Source: Photobacterium malacitanum (GTDB taxonomy: Bacteria; Pseudomonadota; Gammaproteobacteria; Enterobacterales; Vibrionaceae). From it: DNA of 64,000 nt. Below the pieces are notes generated by a model. The model was not told where the DNA came from, did not search any database, and worked only from the letters and a program-made list of their open reading frames with translations. The position numbers and the translations under genes are program-made. Shown here piece after piece: positions 55,552-64,000 of the stretch (its first letter is position 1; the number at the start of each line of letters is the position of its first letter). The DNA lies in the NCBI RefSeq assembly GCF_900185615.1, contig NZ_FYAK01000002.1:558001-622000 (forward strand), given 5' to 3'.

Positions 55552-56097
55552 ATGTCACAACTAAAACAACAATTATTCTTACTTGGCATGGCCAATTTAT
55601 CTGTTGATGCATCGACCCAGCAGCAATTAGAACAATTTATTTCAGCATCATCAGCCCATTTTGAGCGTGTTCGATTACAGCGCCCAGATAGTACATCATT
55701 AGATTTATTGCTTGGCTTTATGACCTTACACCACCAACAAGCGCATCAGCAATGGTTACATCAACATGCTGCCGCTACAAAAATGCAGGCTGTTTTTGAC
55801 AGCACACTTGGTGATCATGCCAATAGCTTCACCAATCAAGATCAACACTATCTCGTTGCTCTAACGCATTTATGGTTAATGGTACAAGGCGCCTGCGACA
55901 TTGATTACAGTTACAGCAATGAACAAGCAGAAATCCAAAGCCGTATTATTAACGGCGAACACGATCAGTCTTTGGATCAGTTTAGCACTGATGTTGAGTC
56001 ACTAAGATGCCAATTTATGCAATCATACTACTTGGGAAAAAACCATAATAAGCCGAACTTTAGTACGCGTATCAAGCAACTGTTCAGAAAAGTATAA
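55552..56097 (+). CDS. Hypothetical helical protein
   Basis: A 181-residue, His- and Gln-rich helical protein with no signal peptide or membrane span, probably cytoplasmic, ending in a basic helix (IKQLFRKV). I recognise no family. It is separated from the downstream thiol-redox operon by about 290 bp. Confidence 0.6.
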   Translation: MSQLKQQLFLLGMANLSVDASTQQQLEQFISASSAHFERVRLQRPDSTSLDLLLGFMTLHHQQAHQQWLHQHAAATKMQAVFDSTLGDHANSFTNQDQHYLVALTHLWLMVQGACDIDYSYSNEQAEIQSRIINGEHDQSLDQFSTDVESLRCQFMQSYYLGKNHNKPNFSTRIKQLFRKV

Positions 56098-56389
56098 CTG
56101 CGTTATATCTTATAACTTTAAAATGACATAACCGGTGTCTTTTACCCCGCTACTGACTTGTTCTAACGCCACAAATTACCGACAATACAGTCATTGTTAT
56201 TTTTAATGCAATAAGATCTCTTTAATAGCGGTCTTATGAGTAATGTTATAAATACTGCTCGCTTTACACCTAAATAGTGCCGTTATAAAGAGTACTGTTA
56301 TCGATAGTACCTTGGCCAACCATAAAGAATCATATATTGAACAACGTTAAATAATGTCACTTTGCACGTTGTTCACATGGAGCTCTAGA

Positions 56390-58492
56390 TTGAAAACGTT
56401 ATACCAGTATCTCTATTTTACCTTTGCCTTACTCATCTCTGGGTTTGGGCTTACCTTTGCATCCAGTGCCGCGGCAACACCTCAATATACGACGGGATGG
56501 GTTAAAAATCCTCAGCACCCGCCTGTTGAAGTAAGGTTAATGCTTACTGGCCAACAAGATTTAGCGAAACAAACTGTTCAGGGGCTCCTTGAAGTAAAAC
56601 TTGATACTGATTGGAAAACCTATTGGCGTTCACCGGGTGAAGGCGGTGTCGCACCGTCTATTGATTGGAAGATGTCATCTAACATTGCTAAAGTAGATTG
56701 GCAGTGGCCGTTACCTAAACGCTATGAGTTTTTAGGTGTTGAAACACTGGGCTATAAGCACGACGTTATCTTCCCGCTTTCGATTCATGTTAAAGATATG
56801 AATAAGCCAGTATTCCTTGCTGGTAAATTAACCATGTCATCATGTACCAGTATTTGTGTACTCACCGACTACGAGCTTTCATTCGATTTTACTCCAAGTA
56901 AGCTAATGCCATCGACAGAAGCGATGTTTTTGTATAACAAAGGTGAAAGCCAAGTACCAAAACCATCACCAAATGTTACGTTAGATACTGTCTCTTATAA
57001 TAAAGCACAAAAGGAAGTGACGGTTGTTGCAACCAATACTATGGGATGGCAACAACCTGATGTGATCATTGATGGTGATACTCAAGCAGCTAAAGACACC
57101 TCATTTCTAAAACCAACCACAACCATAAAAGGCAATACGCTTTACGCAACCCTGCCGGTTACCAGTTGGTTTGGCACTCCAAAATTAATAGGCCAACCGC
57201 TGCATATCACTATCGGCGATCATAATACTGCGATTGAAGTGACAGCAAAGGCAACAGATACACCCGTTAACATTCCAAGTACAAGTAGCAACCTCTTAAA
57301 AATTATTGGATTAGCCTTATTAGGTGGCTTAATCCTTAATATTATGCCGTGTGTATTACCAGTATTAGGTATGAAACTAAGCAGTGTTATCTCTGCGCAA
57401 GGGTTAGCACGTCGTCAGATTCGTACCCAATTTTTAGCCTCTGCCGCTGGAATAATTGTTTCGTTTTGGCTATTAGCAGCCTTTCTTGCAGCAATGAAAG
57501 TCTCAGGCCAAGCACTTGGGTGGGGTATTCAATTCCAAAGTCCATGGTTTATCGGTGTAATGGTGGCAATTACGGTGCTATTTGGTACCAATATGCTGGG
57601 CTTGTTTGAAATTCGCCTTTCAAGCAATACCAATACCTGGTTAGCAACCAAAGGTGATAATTCTCACTTAGGCCATTTCATTCAGGGAATGTTTGCAACG
57701 TTACTTGCTACACCTTGTAGCGCGCCATTCTTAGGTACTGCTGTTGCATTTGCACTTGGCGCAGATTTAGTGACCTTGTTTGCTATTTTCACGGCACTTG
57801 CAATTGGTATGGCTGCCCCTTGGTTACTGATCGCCATGTTCCCACAACTCGCGACATTAATGCCTAAACCAGGGCTATGGATGGATCGTGTTAAGACACT
57901 GTTTGGCTTAATGATGCTTGCAACCTCAGTATGGCTGCTAAGCTTAATGACCAGTTTCTTTGATGCAACCATCGTGTGGGGATTAGGTGCGCTTATATTG
58001 GTCACTATTTTATGGTTATTAGGCCGTAAAAAAGGCCGTAAAACCGTCATTATTACCTTAGCGGTAATGTTACTTGGTGCTGGTGCAAGTTTATTTACAG
58101 GTAGCCTCACCGCTAATAAATGGGCGACCCCTCTGCCAGCAGATCATCATTGGATTCCATTAGATACGGCAAAAATCGCCACAGAAGTAGCACAAGGTAA
58201 AACGGTATTTGTCGACGTCACGGCCCAATGGTGTATTACTTGTAAAGCCAACAAAATGGGTGTTATTTTGCAACAGCCTGTTTATTCAGCCTTGGATAAT
58301 AAAAATATCGTCTTAATGCGTGGTGATTGGACCAAACCATCTGATTATGTGACTGGCTTTTTACAGTCTCATGGGCGTTTTGGAGTGCCATTTAATATTG
58401 TTTATGGTCCTAATGCACCAAAAGGTATTGAATTACCAGTAATTTTATCCAGTGACAGCGTACTTGACGCACTCAAAAAAGCAGGAAAATAA
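56390..58492 (+). CDS. scsB: ScsB/DsbD-like thiol-disulfide interchange protein
   Basis: A 700-residue inner-membrane electron carrier that moves reducing power from cytoplasmic thioredoxin to the periplasm. It has a signal peptide and a large periplasmic N-terminal domain (about residues 30-300). Eight membrane spans hold the paired Cys in NIMPCVLPVLG and LATPCSAPFLG, and a C-terminal thioredoxin domain carries CITC (about residue 614). TTG 56390 lies seven bases after GGAG and gives a clean signal peptide; the ATG at 56354 would add twelve residues before it. It overlaps a ScsD-like gene by one base. ScsC and ScsA are not present. Confidence 0.88.
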   Translation: MKTLYQYLYFTFALLISGFGLTFASSAAATPQYTTGWVKNPQHPPVEVRLMLTGQQDLAKQTVQGLLEVKLDTDWKTYWRSPGEGGVAPSIDWKMSSNIAKVDWQWPLPKRYEFLGVETLGYKHDVIFPLSIHVKDMNKPVFLAGKLTMSSCTSICVLTDYELSFDFTPSKLMPSTEAMFLYNKGESQVPKPSPNVTLDTVSYNKAQKEVTVVATNTMGWQQPDVIIDGDTQAAKDTSFLKPTTTIKGNTLYATLPVTSWFGTPKLIGQPLHITIGDHNTAIEVTAKATDTPVNIPSTSSNLLKIIGLALLGGLILNIMPCVLPVLGMKLSSVISAQGLARRQIRTQFLASAAGIIVSFWLLAAFLAAMKVSGQALGWGIQFQSPWFIGVMVAITVLFGTNMLGLFEIRLSSNTNTWLATKGDNSHLGHFIQGMFATLLATPCSAPFLGTAVAFALGADLVTLFAIFTALAIGMAAPWLLIAMFPQLATLMPKPGLWMDRVKTLFGLMMLATSVWLLSLMTSFFDATIVWGLGALILVTILWLLGRKKGRKTVIITLAVMLLGAGASLFTGSLTANKWATPLPADHHWIPLDTAKIATEVAQGKTVFVDVTAQWCITCKANKMGVILQQPVYSALDNKNIVLMRGDWTKPSDYVTGFLQSHGRFGVPFNIVYGPNAPKGIELPVILSSDSVLDALKKAGK

Positions 58493-59040
58493 TGTCAGTA
58501 AATACCAATAAAACACCTCGCCATAAATGGCGAGGGTGGATCAAAAGTATCATTATTTTTATGATCATGTTTACCATTGCAACAACAGCATTAGAAGCAT
58601 GGCGTAATCGTCATTTAAATCAAATGCAAATATCAGCCACTCAACCTACTTTTACGACGATTGATGGCCAAAAAGTCAATATATTTAAAGACAGTTATGA
58701 TCAAACAGTGCTGGTATATGTATGGGCAACATGGTGTGGCAGTTGTAAAGTTGTGTCACCAATGATTAATTGGCTGAATAACCAATCATGGTTAAATACT
58801 AAAATAGTGACCATCGCAATGCGATCAGGGGATGATCGTCGCTTGCACGCTTATTTAAATATGAAAGGCTATGATTTCCCTGTCGTCAATGATAATAGCA
58901 ATCAGCTAACTAAAGAGTGGAAACTATCACGAGCACCGACTCTTTTAATTATCAAAGATGGTAAAATTCAAAGTACCACGGCCGGATTAGTTACTCCGCC
59001 TGGATTATTGGCCCGTTTAGCCTGGGTTGATATGAAATAA
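58492..59040 (+). CDS. ScsD/TlpA-like membrane-anchored thioredoxin
   Basis: A 182-residue protein with one N-terminal span (about residues 18-36) and a periplasmic thioredoxin domain with WCGSC in WATWCGSCKVV (about residue 80) and a cis-Pro in SRAPTLLII. The start overlaps the stop codon of the scsB-like gene (TAATG), so ScsB probably reduces this protein. It resembles ScsD of copper-tolerance operons. Confidence 0.87.
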   Translation: MSVNTNKTPRHKWRGWIKSIIIFMIMFTIATTALEAWRNRHLNQMQISATQPTFTTIDGQKVNIFKDSYDQTVLVYVWATWCGSCKVVSPMINWLNNQSWLNTKIVTIAMRSGDDRRLHAYLNMKGYDFPVVNDNSNQLTKEWKLSRAPTLLIIKDGKIQSTTAGLVTPPGLLARLAWVDMK

Positions 59041-59042
59041 TA

Positions 59043-59077
59043 AAAAAACCCAGCGAATTAGCTGGGTTTCTTTTTAA
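59043..59077. terminator. Bidirectional terminator
   Basis: AAACCCAGC and GCTGGGTTT form a perfect nine-pair stem between the convergent scs and NlpC/P60 genes. Confidence 0.88.
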
Positions 59078-59595
59078 TATTTATCTAATCGACGTATTTG
59101 CCAAAAATGCCGCTTCCAATAAGGATTATCTAATCGCGAAATAATAACCCCTTTTGATTGAGATGCATGTAAAAACTCTGAATTACCTAAGTAAATCCCA
59201 ACGTGGCGTGAATTACGTCCTGTACGAAAAAAGACTAAATCCCCTTCCTTCGCTGTATGACGTTTAACTTGTTTACCTTTTTTTACCAGCTCTAATGTCG
59301 TTCTAGGGAGCATTTTTTGATAAACACTTGAGTATCCGACCTGCACAAAAGCCGAGCAATCAATCCCTTTCTTTGATGAGCCGCCGTAACGATATGGAGT
59401 CCCCTTCCAAGTATGATAAACACCATCAAACATACCATTATTAACGGGTAATGACTGGGATAATGTCTGTTTAGGAACTGGCGTTAGCGATTTTTCGAGG
59501 GGGCTATCACTAACGGAAGCAGATGAACACCCTACCACCGCTAATAAAACTAATACCTGTAATATCGTTTTTTTTATAAAAAATCCGTTCTTCAC
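59074..59595 (-). CDS. NlpC/P60 peptidoglycan hydrolase lipoprotein (MepS/NlpC-like)
   Basis: A 173-residue lipoprotein (lipobox VVGC, Cys 23) with an NlpC/P60 domain that cuts peptidoglycan cross-links or stems. The catalytic Cys is in KKGIDCSAFVQVGY, the His in SRHVGIYLG and the third residue is the His in EFLHAS. The 60 residues between lipobox and domain form a flexible linker to reach the wall. It is close to the E. coli NlpC layout. Confidence 0.9.
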   Translation of the reverse strand: MKNGFFIKKTILQVLVLLAVVGCSSASVSDSPLEKSLTPVPKQTLSQSLPVNNGMFDGVYHTWKGTPYRYGGSSKKGIDCSAFVQVGYSSVYQKMLPRTTLELVKKGKQVKRHTAKEGDLVFFRTGRNSRHVGIYLGNSEFLHASQSKGVIISRLDNPYWKRHFWQIRRLDKY

Positions 59596-60078
59596 GATTT
59601 ATCCTGCAATCCTTCGATAGAAATAAATATACTCAACACAACCAACGAAATATTATCACTACGTATAACATACTAACGTAAATCACATCCAATAACTGTG
59701 GTGTTGATTCAATTGTTGTCGTTCTTTTTATCACGTGCATTTAATCAATGCATAAATAATCATACCATTAAAGAATAGTAAATACTTCTATATAAACAAA
59801 TAGATACATTTCAACGAAAAATAGGCAAAAAAAAGCTTACGCCCAAGCGTAAGCCAAATTAACACAATAGAAGAGACAAACATGATGAAATGTCATCTAT
59901 CCTTACTGTAAATCTTTCTGTACTAAATACGAGAGATTTAACATCGCTATTATTAATCTTAGAGCTAATTCACACCACGGTGTAATTATCTTTATTATCA
60001 ATAATATAAACCTTGTGATAATAACAACATCTACATTGATATTGATTCACAGAGTCAGTTTTATATTAAATAAAACAA
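59596..60078. other. Intergenic region with terminator and possible small RNA
   Basis: Besides the terminator at 59827-59856 there is a small dyad (ACACCACGGTGT near 59973-59984). No coding frame is convincing. 59857-60078 could be the 3' tail of the DUF2750 mRNA or a small RNA. Confidence 0.35.
59827..59856 (-). terminator. Minus-strand terminator
   Basis: GCTTACGC and GCGTAAGC form a perfect eight-pair stem; on the minus strand eight T follow. It lies about 220 bp beyond the DUF2750 stop codon, so that mRNA has a long 3' end or a separate small RNA ends here. Confidence 0.7.
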
Positions 60079-60432
60079 TTATAGGTAAAGTTTAGCCACT
60101 TCTGAAGGCTCTAATTCTACACCTTCAAGTGATTCATTCCAGTTCAGACCAACTAAAACACCGTCTTCAACTAGAGTCAGCATCCAATCTTCAAGGAAAA
60201 TATCTAATGGTAGTTCACTTGGTTGAAACTCTGCCCACTCATCAGCACACTGTACTTTAGCATCAGCTTCACTTGACCAAAATGGCATTACTTCAGAGTC
60301 TTCAAATTCAGAAGAGGCAACAGACAACCAATCACCCTCTTCGTTACGAAGACTCCAAACAATACGTGTTGCTTGTGTTTCTGTTACGAATAAAGCTTTA
60401 TTGGCTTGAATATCTGCAGTTAATTTAGTCAT
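60079..60432 (-). CDS. DUF2750 domain-containing protein
   Basis: A 117-residue acidic cytoplasmic protein. It matches the DUF2750 pattern: an N-terminal helix, then RIVWSLRNEEGDWLSVASSE written in part, VMPFWSSEADAKVCADEW-like core, and DIFLEDWMLTLVEDGVLVGLNW. Function unknown. AGAGA precedes the ATG. Confidence 0.82.
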   Translation of the reverse strand: MTKLTADIQANKALFVTETQATRIVWSLRNEEGDWLSVASSEFEDSEVMPFWSSEADAKVQCADEWAEFQPSELPLDIFLEDWMLTLVEDGVLVGLNWNESLEGVELEPSEVAKLYL

Positions 60433-60777
60433 TATCTTCTCTCAATTAAAATGCCATAACATGAATTTATTGGTTAAATATATCAACCTTTACTCTACTT
60501 AGATATTTTATCAAAAAAAACACCCTAGCAGCATTATTATTTAGTGAACACTTATTATATACCCCGATAAAATGAAAAATAGCCACTATTATTTTTCTTC
60601 ACAGCGCATATTGACTTATAAAAATACAATGACAAAATAGCCGCGAATGTTATCACTTCACACCAGGATGGTATCCAAGGCTCTGAGCGCCACTTATGAT
60701 CATTCATCAAAACAGCTTCTTAATATTGCAATGATATTGAGACCGATAATCATTTTTTACCATTAGGTGTTAACAAC
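60433..60777. other. Divergent region between DUF2750 gene and rarD
   Basis: AT-rich and non-coding. No strong promoter, repeat or hairpin is seen. Confidence 0.35.
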
Positions 60778-61683
60778 ATGCAATCACATCGAGCAGGTAA
60801 CATGCTTGCTGCATTCTCATTCGTTCTCTGGGGAATATTGCCGCTTTATTACCAATATTTACCTCAAGCAAATACTAATGAGTTACTTGCATTACGGCTG
60901 ATATTTTCTGTACCTGTCATGTTAATTGTGATGGTGTTACTTCGCCAACCTATTCCTGCAATTAAAGACATACTAGCGGATAAAAAATCATTAGCTATGT
61001 GCGGTTTTGCCGGTGTGATCATGAGTGTGTCTTGGTACGCTTTCACATGGGCCATTACCCATGATCAAGTATTAGCGGCCAGTTTAGGCTATTTTATTAA
61101 TCCTTTGTTTGCCATTGCTCTGGCGATGTTTTTCTTAAAAGAGAAACTCTCTAAAGCACAAATGCTGGCTGTTATTTTGGCCATTCTTGGCATTGGTTAT
61201 CAAGTTTGGCAGTATGGTCAATTACCTTGGCTATCTTTAATTATGGGTAGCTTTTTTGCAGTCTATGGCTTAACCAAAAAATACATAAAATATGATGCAC
61301 TAACCTCGGTCATGATTGAAGCTGCTCTACTAACACCATTTGCACTTATCTATATGATCTGGCTATATTTTAATGGTGATAGCATTGCACTATCTTCTGG
61401 CACAAGTACTTTTTTATTATATGCCGGAGCTGCTCCAGTTACCGTAGCACCATTAATCTTTTTTGCCTTAGCGTTAAATCGTACTAGCCTGACGATGGTT
61501 GGCTTAATGCAATATATCGAGCCAAGTCTACAGTTTTTATTAGCCGTTTTCTTATTTGGTGAGGTCTTTGATCATACCAAAGCCATCAGTTTTAGTTTGA
61601 TCTGGCTAGGATTGATCTTTTGCACACTAGAAGCATTACCACCATTTTCTCGCCGTAAAAAAATCTCTATTGCCACTCACTAA
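60778..61683 (+). CDS. rarD: RarD, EamA-family transporter
   Basis: A 301-residue inner-membrane protein with ten predicted spans arranged as two five-span EamA halves. Recognisable RarD segments are FVLWGILPLYYQYL near the N-terminus, SVSWYAFTWAITHDQVLAASLGYFINPL written across residues 80-110, and TSLTMVGLMQYIEPSLQFLLAV. RarD-type proteins are linked to chloramphenicol tolerance; the natural substrate is unknown. It ends in a perfect twelve-pair hairpin. Confidence 0.92.
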   Translation: MQSHRAGNMLAAFSFVLWGILPLYYQYLPQANTNELLALRLIFSVPVMLIVMVLLRQPIPAIKDILADKKSLAMCGFAGVIMSVSWYAFTWAITHDQVLAASLGYFINPLFAIALAMFFLKEKLSKAQMLAVILAILGIGYQVWQYGQLPWLSLIMGSFFAVYGLTKKYIKYDALTSVMIEAALLTPFALIYMIWLYFNGDSIALSSGTSTFLLYAGAAPVTVAPLIFFALALNRTSLTMVGLMQYIEPSLQFLLAVFLFGEVFDHTKAISFSLIWLGLIFCTLEALPPFSRRKKISIATH

Positions 61684-61707
61684 ACATCCATCAGTTTTAG
61701 CCCCTAG

Positions 61708-61738
61708 CGTAAACATCGTGTTTCTAACGATGTTTACG
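61708..61738 (+). terminator. Hairpin after rarD
   Basis: CGTAAACATCGT and ACGATGTTTACG form a perfect twelve-pair stem with a seven-base loop, followed by TTTATGC. Confidence 0.75.
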
Positions 61739-61776
61739 TTTATGCTATTACAAACGCCACAATATCGATAATTATA

Positions 61777-62145
61777 ATGACCACCTCCACCATTAGTTCA
61801 GACATCAAACAATTACAATCAGCTCTCACTGAATTTGCCCAGCAACGAGATTGGGAACAATTTCACTCACCCAAAAATTTAGTGATGGCACTTAGCGGTG
61901 AAGTAGGAGAATTAACCGAAATTTTTCAATGGTTAACGCCAGCACAAAGCCAACAATTATCAGCAGAGAAAAAACAACATGTAAGTGAAGAAATTGCGGA
62001 TGTGATGATGTATTTACTACGTTTAGCGGATAAATGTGATATTGACGTAATGCAAGCATGCCAACAAAAGATGCACCAAAACGCTGCCAAATATCCGATT
62101 GATAAATGCTACGGCTCTGCTAAAAAATATAATGAATTAGACTAA
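61777..62145 (+). CDS. MazG-like nucleotide pyrophosphohydrolase
   Basis: A 122-residue all-helical enzyme that cleaves nucleoside triphosphates to monophosphates, probably cleaning dCTP or modified nucleotides. The metal motif is present: GEVGELTEIFQWL (EExxE-type) and VSEEIADVMMYLL (ExxD). It matches the short dCTP pyrophosphatase-like group rather than two-domain MazG. It follows rarD after a hairpin. Confidence 0.88.
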   Translation: MTTSTISSDIKQLQSALTEFAQQRDWEQFHSPKNLVMALSGEVGELTEIFQWLTPAQSQQLSAEKKQHVSEEIADVMMYLLRLADKCDIDVMQACQQKMHQNAAKYPIDKCYGSAKKYNELD

Positions 62146-62171
62146 CGATATACATTTGAAATTCGACCATT

Positions 62172-62200
62172 AAAAAAGCTGACGCATGGTCAGCTTTTTT
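62172..62200. terminator. Bidirectional terminator
   Basis: AAAAAAGCTGAC and GTCAGCTTTTTT form a perfect twelve-pair stem between convergent genes. Confidence 0.9.
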
Positions 62201-62208
62201 TAAATCAT

Positions 62209-62472
62209 TTATTTCTCACCGACGCCGCGGTTTTCTTTCTTTGCAAGTGCAATCTTACCAAAGCCTAACTTGCGGAAATAGCTATCACGATATTCACGTC
62301 CAGCTTTACTGCACGTAGATACTGCTTCGACTTGTTGTTCCATTTTTAAAAAGGCCGTTAAGTCGATACCTTCAGCAGCAGCTACCGCTTCATGAATGTT
62401 ACGGTGTGTATCAAAAGAGAAAATTAAACGCTTCTCTTCTTCTTTATAGGTATAAACAATAGTACGTGACAT
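62209..62472 (-). CDS. DUF2960-like small protein
   Basis: From ATG 62472 (GGGGA upstream) the product has 87 residues: a short beta-hairpin start (MSRTIVYTYKEEEKRL), the core DTHRNIHEAVAAAEGIDLTAF and a basic tail. The core resembles DUF2960 proteins of Vibrionaceae as I remember them. The open frame extends to 62583 but the added part is unlike the family and overlaps the EAL gene. Function unknown. Confidence 0.7.
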   Translation of the reverse strand: MSRTIVYTYKEEEKRLIFSFDTHRNIHEAVAAAEGIDLTAFLKMEQQVEAVSTCSKAGREYRDSYFRKLGFGKIALAKKENRGVGEK

Positions 62473-62572
62473 AACGTCCCCAATAGAGCATAAAAGGAGA
62501 GCGAATTTACCGTATAAGTGCTCAATATGGAAGTAGAACCGTATTTCAAATAACGATTTACTTTTGTGAGTG

Positions 62573-64000
62573 TTAATTATCAACCACTTCGCACTGTTGT
62601 GGCATTAATAAACCACGTTGAAACAATACATCCTCTGCCATCGGCTTATAGAAATAAAAACCTTGAATATAGCGCACACCGAGTGATGCTATAAACTCTA
62701 ACTCTGACAATTGCTCTACGCCTTCTACCACAATATCAGCGTGGGTTATTTTGCCTAATTGAACGGCTATTTTAAATAATTCTCTTCCGCGCTGCGTATC
62801 AAGATTCAATACTAAAGAGCGATCAATCTTTAGCTTATCAAACTCAAAACGTGATAAATATGCCAGTGATGAGTAACCAGTACCAAAATCATCTAAGGCA
62901 ACAGAAACACCCAATTTTTGTAATTCAGTGATGATCTCAGCAACCTTTTTCTCATCACGAATTAATAACTCCTCGGTAAATTCAAGCTCTATCTGCTGAA
63001 AAGATAACTCGCTTTCAATGATACGTTTTTTAACTATATCAACGAAATTCTTTGATAAAACAGTACTCGGTGAGATGTTAATCGATACCACAAAATCAGG
63101 ATTAACTACAATAAAACGTTCAGCCGATTTTATAGCTTTATCTAACACCCAAAAATCAAGTTCTGGCATCAGACCTAATTGATTAAAATCTTCAATAAAT
63201 GTCGGTGGTAAAATTTCACCTTGCTTGTTTTTAAAACGCAGTAAAACTTCACAACCAGCAATACGATTATTCTCGATATTTACTTGTGGCTGAAAATATA
63301 AAATAAACTCACCACTATTTTGAAGTTTTTCAATATTCCGCTGTGCAATAAGATTACTATGTAGTGATGGAATAAAACTGGTTAAACGTGTTTTTGATTC
63401 AATTTCGTCGCTAGTAAATAACCGATTAGATAGTATATCAGAAACACCAATACCTAAACTGCGCTTATCCATGAGCTTAAAAAAAGGTAAATATATAGCA
63501 ATGCCAATACATATTAATAATAATTGTAGTAACGCTCCAGAAATTGCTCCTCCTGTTGCCATATAACCACTAATTAAAGGCGGCATGAACCAACTATGGA
63601 TTTCACTTAATGGTGGAACAACCCCAAAATAAATAGCACCATAAGCAATAATAAAGCTTACTACAGGAACGACTAAAAATGGAATAATCATAATCGGGTT
63701 AAAAATAACAGGAATACCGTATAAGATTAGCTCATTAACATTGAAAATACACAGTATAAGTGCTGATTTTGCCAATATTTTATAACCTTTACTTTTGGCA
63801 AATAATAACATGCAAATAACTAAACTTAACATATTACCACTGCCGCCAATACCAGTAAAAAAATCATAAAAATTAGTACTTAAAATATTTAAATCAACAC
63901 CATAATTATGCCATTCGGTAATATTTATACTGGTAATATTATACAATTCAGCCTTATAGGCATGTAAAATATTGTGACCATTAACACCTATTGACCATAA
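62573..64000 (-). CDS. PTS EIIC-like membrane domain fused to EAL phosphodiesterase (5' end off window)
   Basis: The reading frame stays open to the right edge, so the gene starts outside; 475 codons are visible. The N-terminal part is the membrane domain of a lactose/cellobiose-type PTS EIIC: LWSIGVNGHN at the edge, FTGIGGSGNMLSLVICMLLF, ELILYGIPVIFNPIMIIPF. After a linker comes a full EAL domain with all key residues: E in GCEVLLRF, N in SINISPS, E in ELEFTEELL, DD in ALDDFGTGYSS, K in KLKIDRS and E in VVEGVEQ. It should hydrolyse c-di-GMP, with the sugar-permease-like domain as a probable membrane sensor. A TTG at 63946 is not the real start. Confidence 0.9.
   Translation of the reverse strand, partial: LWSIGVNGHNILHAYKAELYNITSINITEWHNYGVDLNILSTNFYDFFTGIGGSGNMLSLVICMLLFAKSKGYKILAKSALILCIFNVNELILYGIPVIFNPIMIIPFLVVPVVSFIIAYGAIYFGVVPPLSEIHSWFMPPLISGYMATGGAISGALLQLLLICIGIAIYLPFFKLMDKRSLGIGVSDILSNRLFTSDEIESKTRLTSFIPSLHSNLIAQRNIEKLQNSGEFILYFQPQVNIENNRIAGCEVLLRFKNKQGEILPPTFIEDFNQLGLMPELDFWVLDKAIKSAERFIVVNPDFVVSINISPSTVLSKNFVDIVKKRIIESELSFQQIELEFTEELLIRDEKKVAEIITELQKLGVSVALDDFGTGYSSLAYLSRFEFDKLKIDRSLVLNLDTQRGRELFKIAVQLGKITHADIVVEGVEQLSELEFIASLGVRYIQGFYFYKPMAEDVLFQRGLLMPQQCEVVDN

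Noticed and set aside
59857-60078. Possible small RNA downstream of the DUF2750 gene
   Set aside because: Only a terminator and a weak dyad are visible; no promoter can be assigned.
1-64000. tRNA, rRNA or prophage genes
   Set aside because: No cloverleaf-like segment, rRNA signature or phage structural gene was seen on either strand by eye.

Overview
The window looks like a chromosomal segment of a marine gammaproteobacterium of the Vibrionaceae, most probably Photobacterium. The DNA is AT-rich, the proteins read as Vibrionaceae-type homologues, and there are many cold-marine-style uptake, redox and c-di-GMP genes. The genus is inferred from protein resemblance, not from a marker gene. No rRNA, tRNA or CRISPR array was seen.

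Region 1 (1-2755) is foreign. A TniQ/TnsD-family gene, visibly more AT-rich than the rest, is followed by a decayed IS630-family transposase. Two copies of a Tn7-type TnsB-site-like repeat then lead to a terminus ending in ACA at 2755. I read this as one end of a Tn7-like transposon whose core genes lie left of the window. A rho-independent terminator sits about 37 bp beyond the end, as if the element had inserted between a gene and its terminator.

Region 2 (2756-11600) holds a lipoprotein, an HD-GYP phosphodiesterase, a pyroglutamate cluster (pcp with the DUF969/DUF979 5-oxoproline transporter pair), a YfcC-type carrier and a LemA-TPM-TPM operon.

Region 3 (11600-26100) holds a REP-associated (Y1/HUH) transposase flanked by oppositely oriented GGACAGCCAT repeats, a Tat-exported sulfatase, oligopeptidase B, a ZIP metal transporter facing a His-rich mini-protein, a small trimeric autotransporter and an RND efflux pair.

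Region 4 (26100-41000) holds a DUF294 nucleotidyltransferase with a partner exonuclease, and an accessory heat-shock set (Hsp20, DnaK and a J-protein without zinc finger). Candidate sigma32 and sigma70 promoters and a long hairpin precede hsp20. An HflX-like GTPase with an acidic insert, a TatD hydrolase, an SH3 protein, a LysR regulator, an orphan adenine methyltransferase and an AlkD-like glycosylase follow.

Region 5 (41000-64000) opens with a Fur-box-preceded siderophore-type ABC operon. Then come aspartoacylase, ArfB, AphA and AnsB (the last two with CRP-like boxes), a DsbA-like lipoprotein, a ClsC-like phospholipase D, RimK with its retropepsin-like partner, a ScsB-ScsD thiol-redox pair, an NlpC/P60 hydrolase, RarD, a MazG-like pyrophosphohydrolase and, cut by the right edge, a PTS-EIIC/EAL fusion. 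Most convergent gene pairs are separated by bidirectional terminators.
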